Shown here one piece after another: positions 48,873 through 59,264 of a DNA stretch of 64,000 nucleotides. The notes under the pieces are model-generated. The model was not told where the DNA came from. It did no database searches and saw nothing but the letters and a program-made list of their open reading frames with translations. A program made the translations under genes and the position numbers. Numbering within the stretch: the first letter of the stretch is position 1; every line of letters starts with the position of its first letter. The stretch comes from Escarpia spicata (taxonomy: Eukaryota > Annelida > Polychaeta > Sabellida > Siboglinidae), in the NCBI GenBank assembly GCA_963995525.1, contig OZ023210.1, forward strand, positions 63,217,139 to 63,281,138, written 5' to 3'.

Positions 48873-49293
48873 AGTTGCCTCAGCCCCAGTTGGCCACCAA
48901 AAACTTTTTCACCATTTGAATTTGTCGACTTTTCTGAACCGAGCTGTTTTATGTGGTGGGTTGCTACCCCAACGCACAACCCTCCTCCTTTCTCATCCTG
49001 AACTTGGGATGGATCAGGCAATGGTGGAGTTATTAACATCATAACGATTCATTATTAATTCGTGAGTCTTTATATAGTAGACCGGTCGTCTTCCCGTTAT
49101 GTTCAGGCAGCTGAACGTTGATATTCCGACGGACTGTGCTTGCAATGGCTCGTCAAGTAACAGGAACATGCAAATATGAGAACTGATACACGCAAAGCCG
49201 TCAGAACATGAGACGCTCAGCGGTCATTTGTTCACTACGGGCCTTCTTCGGTTCGCTCCAAGTTCCAATAAAATGCTTATTAGGCGTGTGTTT

Positions 49294-49455
49294 TGATTCA
49301 ATACAGATTCGATCCAGTGACGTAAATTTCCTGGAAAAGTGCTGTGGTTTACGGGATGGGATATACGGCTTTCTTCCAGGTAACTCTTGTGTCATAGCTA
49401 TTGGAGCACGTTAGCGGCGAGTGTTTTACCTACACATATGCATACATGCATACAA
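49294..49455 (+). repeat. Microsatellite-associated dispersed repeat, copy 2
   Basis: Closely matches 41,573-41,740 over the same span and again runs directly into (CA)n. Left of the homology the two loci are unrelated. Confidence 0.85.
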
Positions 49456-49459
<4 letters not shown>

Positions 49460-49532
<73 letters not shown>

Positions 49533-49555
49533 TATATATATATACATATATATGT

Positions 49556-49632
<77 letters not shown>

Positions 49633-49679
49633 CGCGCGTATTTTGCATGCATGTACACACACACACATATATATATATG

Positions 49680-49715
<36 letters not shown>

Positions 49716-49790
49716 TATTTATATATATGTGTGTGTGTATGTCATATATATATATATATATATAATATATATATATATATAGTACACAAA
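49460..49790. repeat. Compound (CA)n-(TA)n-(GT)n-(TA)n microsatellite
   Basis: (CA)n at 49,460-49,530, a short (TA) and palindromic TATATACATATATA segment, (GT)n at 49,553-49,630, then several (TA)n runs to 49,785. The CA and GT halves are reverse complements of each other, so the locus can fold into a long hairpin. Confidence 0.95.
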
Positions 49791-49959
49791 TACGTACCTG
49801 CACACACACGCACACAGGACACAAAGTTGTTAGACGGTTCATATAGAAATATATAAAATGAATGGTTATAAAATATTCATAGAAGTTATTTTTCAGGTTT
49901 TGTAATGATAGACGAGTAATGGTTCACAAAGTAAGAGAGATTGTGTATAATAACGTATC

Positions 49960-50275
49960 CATTTTCATATAAAGGACTGTGAATGAATGGGTGATATGTT
50001 TGCTGACTGTGTAAATGCTAGCAGTATGAACATGTTCTAAATCGACAAATAGTGGAAAAAAATGTTTCATATAAATAAAAAGCTGGACTCTCGATAAATC
50101 AAAGGCTTCCACGACGTCCACTTCCCATCCGGGGCTTATCTTGTTAAATCTACATGAAACAGAACTGACATATATCTGACAAGGATCGGCCACAGAATGG
50201 TTAACTCTCGATAGGCCAAAGGTATCTTTGCCCACTCGCCAACTAGGGATTACAATATGGTAGAGCCTAATCTTG
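49960..50275 (+). mobile_element. CR1-type LINE 3' tail remnants (two eroded copies)
   Basis: Blocks AAGGACTGTGAATGAATGG, GACTGTGTAAATGCTAGCAG, GGACTCTCGATAAATCAAAG and CTTATCTTGTTAAATC are collinear with 59,152-59,372. A second, partial copy of the final part follows at about 50,202-50,275 (TTAACTCTCGATAGGCCAAA, CTAATCTTGTT). Confidence 0.7.
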
Positions 50276-51174
<899 letters not shown>

Positions 51175-52141
51175 TACTGCATATCAAATTATATTTAATT
51201 TGAGACACTACATATTATTGTTACTAACATAAACACAGTAATGTTCAGCTGAAGAATACTAGACAGGATTACCGATTTATTGACAATGCGATTGTCTTTT
51301 ACACTTATAAATTAACACAAATACATTGACACGAAACAGAACGTAGGCGTACATGGTATGTTTCTCTCATTGTTTAGCACATTTTTATAACAACACATGA
51401 CTCGCTGTTTTGCTTAATCTTTGCATGTTGACGAACAGACAAGTTCTGCAGATGACGTAAGATGCCTTAGACAGTAGTTGGAAACAAATGGCTAAGGCAG
51501 GGTTGAAAGATGAGCCGTCCGTTGTGTCGTTCTGTCTGCTCGCTCACAACTCTCCGGCGTGGTCAATGCTGCGGGCGGGCTGGTATTTCTCAACAGCCCC
51601 CAGTTACCGCTGACTTTTCGGCGACCTTTCCTTTCCAGCGTACCCGTACGGCATGCGCCGTCCCCCGGGGCACCACGTGTCCAATCGCACGCAATTGCTT
51701 TTACACGGTAAACGACAGGTCATTTACTAAAGCATATTATGCGATAGGTAAGAGGCCGCCTTTCGTTTCCAGTGAATAAAAAGCTAGACTCCATTACGCA
51801 GAAAATGTACTTTTTCGAACATTGCTGTTATTGTTCTCTTTTCCCGGAATGTCTGGGATGAGGCTGGCCTCGACCCAGGACCTATACTTCTGTTGTACTC
51901 TGCTTCCTCAGCTCTTACAACGATGTCTCCACCGACAGTTTCCAAATTTCGCTCTATCTTTCGCTGTCGTTGTCCATTCCTCTTCCAAGCCTTCCTAATC
52001 TGTGTTTATTCAATCCTCCCATCGCAGTCGTCCTCGTCTACTTCCACATTCCACTTTGAAAGCATCCGCTTTCTTCTCTAGACGTTATCATCCAACTCGT
52101 TCCATGTGTCCATCCCACTTTATCCGATTCCTCACCACCTT
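51175..52141. other. No gene recognised
   Basis: Anonymous flank of LINE copy D. The GC-richer part near 51,500-51,700 has an open frame of 89 codons without a recognisable domain. Confidence 0.4.
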
Positions 52142-52249
52142 TTAACAAATATAACTAACTATAACCTAAATAATCTAGTGTAAATTGTACACAGAAAAGT
52201 CTTTTCAAAGACTATATAAAAACTATTTTGAACATCAATAAATTCTGAT

Positions 52250-52540
52250 ATGGCACCTTGCAAGCGGCAACTCAGGGCAAAACGACACTTAGTTTGCAAC
52301 GACAGCCAGAGCTGGGTGGATTTCGCGTTGTCTGGCTGTCCAAAGTCATGGGCTGAGACCAAAGATGACGGATTCACCTTTCGGTGTATGGGGTGTTTGA
52401 GGGTGGAATGTCTGATGAAGGAGGTGTGTAAGTTGACGGATATAGTGAAGCAGATGGAGGTGTGATTCAACATAAAAATAGATGGAGCAGAGAAGGATGA
52501 CGCGGAGAGAGTTGAGAATTCTACAAAACAGAAGGAGCAG
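52250..52540 (+). pseudogene. CR1-type LINE copy D, ORF1 N-terminal part (PHD-like)
   Basis: ATG at 52,250 gives MAPCKRQLRAKRHLVCND, then SQSWVDFALSGC and DGFTFRCMGC. In copy A the first pair is CNDC; here the second Cys is Ser, so one probable zinc ligand is lost. A short coiled segment (VCKLTDIVKQMEV) ends in a TGA at 52,463, after which the same frame continues to the insertion at 52,541. The spacing C-x2-C...W...C...C-x2-C is PHD-like, a domain known from ORF1 of CR1-type elements. Confidence 0.75.
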
Positions 52541-52639
52541 AGTTTAACAAGATTTAACAAGATTGCCACCCAGAGAATTAACTCTAGGTAGCAGGTGGAC
52601 AAGGAAGCCCTTGGCTTATCGAGAGTCCGACCCTTTTAT

Positions 52640-54511
52640 CTATGTGTGTCCCGCCCGTCTGAGGTATGTGTCGATTTTATTTTTAAACATATTCACGTTA
52701 CTAGCACCCACACAATCAGCAGGTAATCTGTTCCATTCATTTACAGTCCTTTGTGAAAATGAAAACTTTCTTATATCCAATCTACTCTGCTCCTTTGCTA
52801 ATGCAAGATCATGTCCTCTAGTCCTTCTATCTTTCTTAACTGAGAAAAACATATTTCTATCAATAATGTCATAACCCTTCAATATTTTAAACACTTCTAT
52901 CTGATCTCCTCTCAATCTCCTGGTCTCTAGTGTTGTTAAACCGCATTTTTTTAGGCGTATTTCATAACTAAGATCCCTCAGATTTTGTATCATTTTAGTT
53001 GCTCTCCTCTGCACTCTTTCTAGCATATCTATGTCCTTCCTGCGATATGGCCTCCACGCTTGAATGCAATAATCTAAATGAGGCCTAACTATTGTTTTGT
53101 ACAGCGGTATTATTAGCTCTTTTTCCTTATACGTTATGTTTCGCCTAATTAATCCAAGGATTTGATTTCCCTTTGAAGCTGCAATTCCGCACTGCTCTGA
53201 AATCTTCATATCAGCACTAACGGTTAACCCTAAGTCCTTTTCTTTTACAGTAGTACTTAGTACAGTACCCCCCATTGTATATTCTACTTCTTCGTTCCCA
53301 TGTCCTATGTGGAGGCATTTACATTTCCCAAAATTGAACATCATTTGCCACTTTTCAGACCATTTGATCAACCTGTCAAGATCATCTTGTAAATGCTGTC
53401 TATCTCCATCACTTTTAATCCTTCTAAACACTTTTGTATCATCCGCAAATTTCAACACCTTGCTTGTTATTTCATCATCCAAATCGTTGATGTATATTAA
53501 GAATAATACAAGACCTAATACTGATCCCTGTGGTACCCCACTCAATACCGATTTCCAGTTTGAAGCCTCCCCATCAACTACTACACGTTGTCTTCTGTCA
53601 ATCAGCCATTGTTCTATCCAGTTTATTATACCATTTCCTATGCCATGGGCCTTTAGTTTAAGCAGTAATCTTTGATGTGGTACTTTGTCGAAAGCTTTTT
53701 GAAAATCTAAGTAGACGATATCTACTGGTGATCCCTCGTCTACCCACTTAGTGATGTCTTCCAAAAAACATAACATATTTGTTAAGCATGACCTCGCTTT
53801 AAAAAAACCATGTTGAGATGGGTTTATCAAGTTTTGTTTAACAAGAAAATCCACCATGTGATCTTTAATTAGTTTTTCTAATAATTTACAAATCACTGAT
53901 GTTAAACTCACTGGTCTATAGTTCTCTGACTTGTTTCTCGAACCTTTTTTGAATAACGGTATAATGTTTGCTTCTTTCCATTCTAAAGGAACCACTCCCT
54001 CTTCTAATGACAAGTTGAAAACTGTTGCAAGTGGTATGCTAATTTGTTCTACAATTTCCAATAGTAGTTTGGGTGGAATACCATCCACTCCAGGTGATTT
54101 ATTATCCTTCATAGCCCTTATTTTCTTAGCTACCATTTCCGGGGTTACAATTAATTGTCCTAAATAGTATGAATCTGCCCCCTTGAACTTAGCCTCTGGT
54201 ATTGGCAGTGAACTAATATCTTCCCTGGTAAACACTGAACTAAAGCACTCATTCAGGTCTTCTGCCATTATGAATCCCTCTGATATTATATTTCCAGCAC
54301 TATCTTCTAGAGGACCGACCTTATCTTGAACTTTCTGTTTGCTTCGAACATACGCATAAAAACTCTTGTTGTCATGTTTTATATTACTAGCTAATTGTTG
54401 TTCATAGCTTCTCTTTGAATTTCTAATTTCAGCTGTAGCTTGGTTAAGTGCTTCTTTATAATTATTGTAGTCTTCATCATTTCCAGTACATCTATATGAC
54501 TTCCACATCAT
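52640..54511 (-). CDS. CR1-type LINE copy C reverse transcriptase, open frame of 623 codons
   Basis: Runs from ATGATG at 54,511 to a stop at 52,642. Visible blocks: AYVRSKQKVQDKVGPLED, KIRAMKDNKSPGVDGIPPKL (region 0), WKEANIIPLFKKGSRNKSEN and YRPVSLTSVICKLLEKLI (motifs 1-2). Motif A is DIVYLDFQKAFDKVPH, motif B is SGVPQGSVLGLVLFLIYIND and motif C is VLKFADDTKVF (FADD intact). WKMMFNFGKCKCLHIGHGN-like sequence and the thumb with LGLIRRNITYKEKELIIPLY follow, and the C-terminal RKFSFSQRTVNEWNRLPADC leads to YLRRAGHT. All catalytic aspartates are present. The endonuclease frame ends at TGA 54,508-54,510, overlapping this ATG as ATGA. Whether translation normally starts here or arrives by a -1 shift is open. 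Confidence 0.85.
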   Translation of the reverse strand: MMWKSYRCTGNDEDYNNYKEALNQATAEIRNSKRSYEQQLASNIKHDNKSFYAYVRSKQKVQDKVGPLEDSAGNIISEGFIMAEDLNECFSSVFTREDISSLPIPEAKFKGADSYYLGQLIVTPEMVAKKIRAMKDNKSPGVDGIPPKLLLEIVEQISIPLATVFNLSLEEGVVPLEWKEANIIPLFKKGSRNKSENYRPVSLTSVICKLLEKLIKDHMVDFLVKQNLINPSQHGFFKARSCLTNMLCFLEDITKWVDEGSPVDIVYLDFQKAFDKVPHQRLLLKLKAHGIGNGIINWIEQWLIDRRQRVVVDGEASNWKSVLSGVPQGSVLGLVLFLIYINDLDDEITSKVLKFADDTKVFRRIKSDGDRQHLQDDLDRLIKWSEKWQMMFNFGKCKCLHIGHGNEEVEYTMGGTVLSTTVKEKDLGLTVSADMKISEQCGIAASKGNQILGLIRRNITYKEKELIIPLYKTIVRPHLDYCIQAWRPYRRKDIDMLERVQRRATKMIQNLRDLSYEIRLKKCGLTTLETRRLRGDQIEVFKILKGYDIIDRNMFFSVKKDRRTRGHDLALAKEQSRLDIRKFSFSQRTVNEWNRLPADCVGASNVNMFKNKIDTYLRRAGHT

Positions 54512-55344
54512 TTGTTTATACTTAATTTTTCTAATGGCTTCTTTTGATAAGTGTTTCTTTTTGGACCGTTTTCCTTGTTTTTGAAGGGTACAAATTTATC
54601 GATTATGCACTTAATTTCACTCTTTAATATATTCCAGCATTCTGTTGCCGTCTTATTTTTCAGTGTCTTATTCCAGTCTATCTTTGCTAAATATTTCCTC
54701 ATGTCCTTATACCTTCCTTTGTGGAAATTTCTCCTATACTGCTTTTTTGCTATTCCTTTCTGATTTTACTTTGATGGTAAAATGTATCTGGTTGTGATCG
54801 CTACTCCCCAGTGGCTCACATATCTTGATATTGTCAACTAATTCATTCTGTGAGGACAAAACTATGTCTAACACATTCTCACCCCTGGTTGGTTCTAGCA
54901 CATGTTGAGAAAGGAATGTATCTTGAACTAAAACTAAAAACTTGTGGTCCTCTCTCCCCATACTCTGTAGAGATTTCCTTTGTATATGCCCATGGTTAAA
55001 ATCCCCCATAATAATACAGTCCCGTTTGCTTACTTCCCTTATAGCGTTTTGTATTTTTTCATTCTCTTCTATGCTTATGTTTGGACTTCGATAAACTAAC
55101 CCAACTGTTAACGTTGAGTTTCCTGTAACTATGTTACACCAAACAGCTTCTTCGCAATCTGCTTCTCTTTCTAATTATATTTCATAAGCCTGAATAGATT
55201 CTTTAATAAAATAACTCCACCTCCCTTTCTTCCTATTCTATCTTTTCTAAACATTACATATCCTGTCAGTCCCAATTCAGCATCTGATATATCGGTGGTG
55301 GTCCAGGATTCGGTTATACCTATTATATGAGGGTCAATATATTC
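54508..55344 (-). pseudogene. CR1-type LINE copy C endonuclease, 5'-truncated and frameshifted
   Basis: Three collinear frames: HIIGITESWTTTDISDAELG (55,250-55,340), MGDFNHGHIQRKSLQSMG with EPLGSSDHNQIHFTIK (54,740-55,009), and a C-terminal part with FVPFKNKENGPKRNTYQKK ending LSINK and stop (54,508-54,702). The catalytic ESW, GDFNH and SDHN blocks are recognisable. The first 40 residues or so are missing through 5' truncation. Confidence 0.8.
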
Positions 55345-55353
55345 TACCCTCAT

Positions 55354-56445
55354 GACACGGAAACTGAAGAAAGGAGACTGAGAGGAGGGAAGGTGACCGG
55401 TGTGAAGGAACAAGACATTGAGAAAACAGAGGGACGGAGGAAAAGTGTTCGGCAGAGGAAAAGAAAACGGGTCAGTGGGGATAGATCAACAGGTAGTCAG
55501 ACTGTAGAGAACGAGGAGAGACGCGACAGCGATACAGGTGGTGAAGAGGTAGATACCCCAGAGGCAGTTGGTAAGACTGTGAGACAGAAGACTGATGGAA
55601 GAAGACAGAGTGTTCAGCAAAAAACAGAAAACATGACAGGGGAGAAAGTGACCGTAGTGAAGGAGGTAGCCGGGGAAAAGGGACGGGAGAGGAGAGAAGA
55701 AAATGTGATGGGAGGAAAGAATAAGGGACGAAAGGAAGTGAGAGTAAATGTGCTAGATGAGAAGATGACAGGGGGAAAGGGGTCAAGAGAAAACGCGACA
55801 GGAAAGAAGGGAATGGAAGAGAATGTAACAGGAGAGAAGACGGCAAGAGGAAAAGACAACAACCAGACATATGCAAACCGGAGGAGCTACTCCGAGGCAG
55901 TTATTGAGTGGGCAAGGAGAAAAGAGAGAGTGTTTATGGGCGATTCAATTCTGAGAAAAACAGACAAGACTATATGCAAGGGGAAGGACGTTGTTGTATG
56001 TCTACCGGGGGCTAGAATAGAGCATGTGACTGAAAGGGTAGAGAAGGTATTAGGATATGACAAGGGAGGGTCTATACTAGTACACGTAGGGACAAACAAT
56101 GCCGACAAGGAGGGAACAACTGGGATAGTTCAGAAGTACAGACATCTAGTGAGGAAGCTAAAGAAGACAAGAGTGGAACAGGTTATTCTCTCAGGAATGT
56201 TGCCAGTAATTGGAGGAAAGGGGGCAAGATACAGAAACTGTAAGAGGATGGCGATCAACGCACTAGTTGAGCAGATGGGTGAGGAAGAGGGCGTGGGATT
56301 CATAGATTTATGGGGGTACTTTGTTGGGAGAGAAGATATGTACATGAGAGATGGCCTCCATCTAAGTGGAAAGGGGGCAGCAATATTCTCAGAGAATCTG
56401 CTGCGATCTGTTGACAGTGGGACAGGTTGCATCTATTTAAACTAA
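55354..56445 (+). pseudogene. CR1-type LINE copy D, ORF1 C-terminal part with SGNH esterase-like domain
   Basis: The frame continues ORF1 after the nested insertion and is open for about 360 codons to the stop at 56,443. The first half is a Lys/Arg/Glu/Gly-rich linker made of degenerate modules (MTGGKGSRENATGKKGMEEN type). The second half is SGNH-hydrolase-like: block I RVFMGDSILRKTDKTICKGK (GDS with the nucleophile Ser), VCLPGARIEHVTERVEKVL, block III GGSILVHVGTNNADKEG (GTNN), an Arg-rich segment, and block V YMRDGLHLSGKGAAIF (D-x-x-H pair). ORF1 esterase domains of this kind are known from CR1-type elements and are proposed to act on lipids or membranes. The protein ends IYLN. Confidence 0.85.
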
Positions 56446-57460
56446 ATTCGCAGGGGGGGGGGGACTCGCAGAGAAGCCTGAAACTGGAGGCATAGATAAA
56501 GACAGCAAAAATAATTCAGCAAAGAACAGTCTAGAAAACTGTTCTGAAGCTCGGTATCAATGTGTTTGTTTAAATGCAAGGAGTATAGTAAACAAAAGAA
56601 ATGAACAAAACATTATGGTAGAAGATATTGACCCTCACTTAATAGGTATAACCGAATCATGGGCAACCACCGATATATCAGATGCCGAATTGGAACTGAC
56701 AGGATATGTAATGTTTAGGAAAGATAGAATAGGAAGAAGGGGAGGTGGAGTTATTTTATATATTAAAGAATCTATCCAGGCTAATGAAATAAAATTAAAC
56801 AGTGAAGCAGATTGCGAAGAAGCTGTTTGGTGTAACATAGTTACAGGAAACTCAACGTTAACGGTTGGATTAGTTTATCGAAGTCCAAACATAAGCATAG
56901 AAGAGAATGAAAAATTACAAAACGCTATAAGGGAAGTGAACAAACGGGACTGTGTTATTATGGGGGATTTTAACCATGGGCATATAAAATGGAAATCTCT
57001 ACAGAGTATGGGTAGTGAGGACCACAAGTTTTTAGTTTTAGTACAAGATAGTTTCCTTTCTCAACATGTGCTAGAACCAACCAGGGGAGAGAATGTGTTA
57101 GACTTAGTTTTGTCCTCACAGAATGAATTAGTTGACAATGTTAAATTATGTGAGCCTCTGGGAAGTAGTGATCACAACGAGATACATTTTACCATCAAAA
57201 TAAAATCAGAAAGAAATAATAAAAAACAGTTCAGGAGAAATGTACACAAGGGAAGATATAAGGAAATGAGGAAATATTTAGCGAAGATAGACTGGAATAA
57301 CACACTGAAGAATAAGACAGCAACAGAATACTGGAATATATTTAAAAATGAAATAGAGTGCATCGTAGATAAATTTGTTCCCTTAAAAAACAAGGGAAAC
57401 GGACCAGAAAGAAATACTTATCGAAAGAAGACATTAGAAAAATTAAGTATAAACAAATGA
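56441..57460 (+). pseudogene. CR1-type LINE copy D, ORF2 AP-type endonuclease
   Basis: The frame opens at 56,441, overlapping the ORF1 stop by five bases, crosses a G11 tract, and has no ATG until 56,615, which lies inside the domain. Catalytic blocks in order: YQCVCLNARSIVNKRNE (Asn), HLIGITESWATTDIS (Glu), GGGVILYIKE, LTVGLVYRSPN, CVIMGDFNHGHIKW (Asp/Asn) and LGSSDHNEIHFTIK (Ser-Asp-His). After FVPLKNK the homology to LINE proteins moves to the -1 frame, while this frame runs on to TGA at 57,458-57,460. All catalytic residues look intact. The enzyme would nick target DNA. Confidence 0.8.
57385..57391 (+). promoter_or_regulatory. Candidate -1 frameshift heptamer A AAA AAC
   Basis: In the endonuclease frame the codons are TTA AAA AAC, giving the classical X XXY YYZ heptamer. 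After a -1 slip the next codons read QGKRTRKKYLSKEDIRK and join the RT frame without a stop. Copies C (C AAA AAC, 54,577-54,583) and A (A AAA AGC, 36,132-36,138) have the same frame relation at the same place, with the heptamer changed by one base. Confidence 0.45.
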
Positions 57461-59264
57461 TGTGGAAGTCATATAGATGTACTGGAAATGACGAAGACTA
57501 CAACATTTATAAAGAAGCACTAAACCAAGCTACAGCTGAAATTAGAAATTCAAAGAGAAGCTATGAACATAAATTAGCTTGTAATATTAAATATGACAGC
57601 AAGAGTTTTTATGCGTATGTTCGAAGCAAACAGAAAGTTCAGGATAAGGTCGGTCCTCTAGAAGATAGTGCTGGAAATATAATATCAGAAGGATTCTTAA
57701 TGGCAGAAGACCTGAATGAGTATTTTAGTTCAGTGTTTACCAGAGAAGACACTAGTTCACTGCCAGTACCAGAGGCTAAGTTCAAGGGGGCAGAATCAGA
57801 CTATTTAAGACAGTTAATTGTAACCCCAGAAATGGTAGCTAAGAAAATTAGGGCTATGAAGGATAATAAATCACCTGGAGTGGATGGTATTCCACCCAAA
57901 CTACTATTGGAAATTGTAGAACAAATTAGCCTACCGCTTTCAACAGTTTTCAACTTGTCATTAGAAGAGGGAGTGGTTCCTTTAGAATGGAAAGAAGCAA
58001 ACAGTATATCGTTATTTAAAAAAGGTTCGAGAAACAAGTAAAATAATTATAGACCAGTTAGTTTAACATCGGTGATTTGTAAATTATTAGAAAGACTAAT
58101 TAAAGATCACATGGTGGATTTTCTTGTTAAACATAACTTGATAAACCCATCTCAACATGGGTTTCTAAAAGCGAGGACATGCTTAACAAATATGTTATGT
58201 TTTTTGGAAGATATCACTAAGTGGGTAGATGATGGATCACCACTAGATATCATCTACTTAGATTTTCAAAAAGCTTTCGACAAAGTGCCACATCAATGAT
58301 TACTTCTTAAACTAAAGGCCCATGGCATAGGAAATGGTATAATTAACTGGATAGAAAAATGGCTGATTGACAGAAGACAACGGGTAGTTGTTGATGGGGA
58401 GGCTTCAAACTGGAAATCAGTTTTGAGTGGGGATCCACAGGGATCAGTACTGGGACCTATATTATTCTTAATATATATAAACGATTTTGACGATGATATA
58501 GCTAGCAAGATGTTGAAATTTGCAAATGATACAAAAGTGTTTAGAAGGATTAAAAGTGATGGAGATAGACAGCATTTACAAGATGATCTTGACAGGTTGA
58601 TCAAATGGTCTGAAAAGTGGCAAATGTAAATGCCTTCACACAGGACATGGGAACTGTAAAAGAAAAAGACTTGGGGCTGACAATTGGTGCTGACACGAAG
58701 GTTTCAGAGCAGTGTGGAATTGCAGCTTCAAAAGGAAATCAAATCCTTCGATTGATTAAGCGAAATATAGCATATAAAGAAAAAGAACTAATAATACCAC
58801 TGTACAAAACAATAGTTAGGCCTCATTTAGAATATTGTAAACAAGCGTGGAGGTCATACCGCAAGAAGGACATAGATATGCTAGAAAGAGTCCAGAGGAG
58901 AGCGACTAAAATGATACCAAAACTGAGGGATCTTAGTTATGAAAAACGCCTAAAAGAATGTGGTTTAACAACACTAGAGACCAGGAGATTGAGAGGAGAT
59001 CAGACAGAAGTGTTTAAAATATTGAATAGTTATGAAAATATTAATAGAAATATGTTTTTTTCAGTTAAGAAAGATAGAAAGACTAGAGGACATGAAGTTA
59101 CATTAGTAAAGGAGCAGTGTAGATTAGACGTAAGAAAGTTCTCATTTTCACAAAGGACTGTGAATGAATGGAACATATTATCTGATGATTGTGTGGGTGC
59201 TAGTAGTGTGAATATGTTTAAAAATAAAATCGACACATACCTCAGAAGGGCTGGATATATGTAG
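57387..59264 (+). pseudogene. CR1-type LINE copy D, ORF2 reverse transcriptase, decayed
   Basis: The RT frame is open through the region equivalent to LSKEDIRKIKYKQMMWKSY (57,420-57,475) and on to a TAA at 58,039. The same protein resumes at YRPVSLTSVICKLLERLI and continues with DIIYLDFQKAFDKVPHQ, where a TGA at 58,297 replaces an Arg codon. Motif B is SGDPQGSVLG (Val changed to Asp) and motif C is KFANDTKVF (FADD changed to FAND). Two small deletions near 58,625-58,660 remove FNFGK and a following block. The C-terminal part is intact from KEKDLGLTIGADTKV to YLRRAGYM. The copy is clearly inactive. Confidence 0.85.

Larger units (their letters stand above)
45650..49045 (-). mobile_element. RTE-type LINE, nearly full length, decayed
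   Basis: On the minus strand: leader with a DEKGGGLCVGVATHH segment (48,880-49,042), an endonuclease (48,130-48,870), a 20-residue tandem array (47,401-48,015), a linker and RT (45,990-47,400), and the C-terminal block WTPPGQRKIGRPLGTWRRM with WLAQDRSAWRKFVDALC (45,680-45,900). It ends GAGGCTATGTAAGGTAAGGA and (TAA)n at about 45,650. This order and the single-protein layout match the RTE clade. Stops and frameshifts occur throughout, so it is not functional as it stands. Confidence 0.9.
52541..55344 (-). mobile_element. CR1-type LINE copy C, 5'-truncated, inserted in copy D
   Basis: The 3' end at 52,541 shows the family tail (on the plus strand TTTAACAAGATTTAACAAG). The 5' truncation at about 55,344 falls inside the endonuclease at the sequence ATATTGACCCTCA, which corresponds to position 56,623 of copy D. 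It contains the endonuclease from DPHIIGITESWTT onwards, broken by a 4-nt deletion near 55,200 and a 1-nt insertion near 54,737. A fully open RT frame and the complete 3' UTR follow. It is in opposite orientation to its host copy. No clear target-site duplication was seen, only a short GAGGGT/ACCCTC palindrome at the 5' junction. Confidence 0.9.

Noticed and set aside
51850..52130. Possible LINE fragment on the minus strand (CT-rich sequence)
   Set aside because: Composition resembles antisense of a charged protein, but no RT, endonuclease or ORF1 motif could be recognised.
55339..55356. Target-site duplication around nested copy C
   Set aside because: Only a short GAGGGT/ACCCTC palindrome and a few extra bases are present at the 5' junction. 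No convincing direct duplication was found.
55472..56432. Minus-strand frames opposite ORF1 of copy D
   Set aside because: Shadow frames caused by purine-rich codons in ORF1; no domains.
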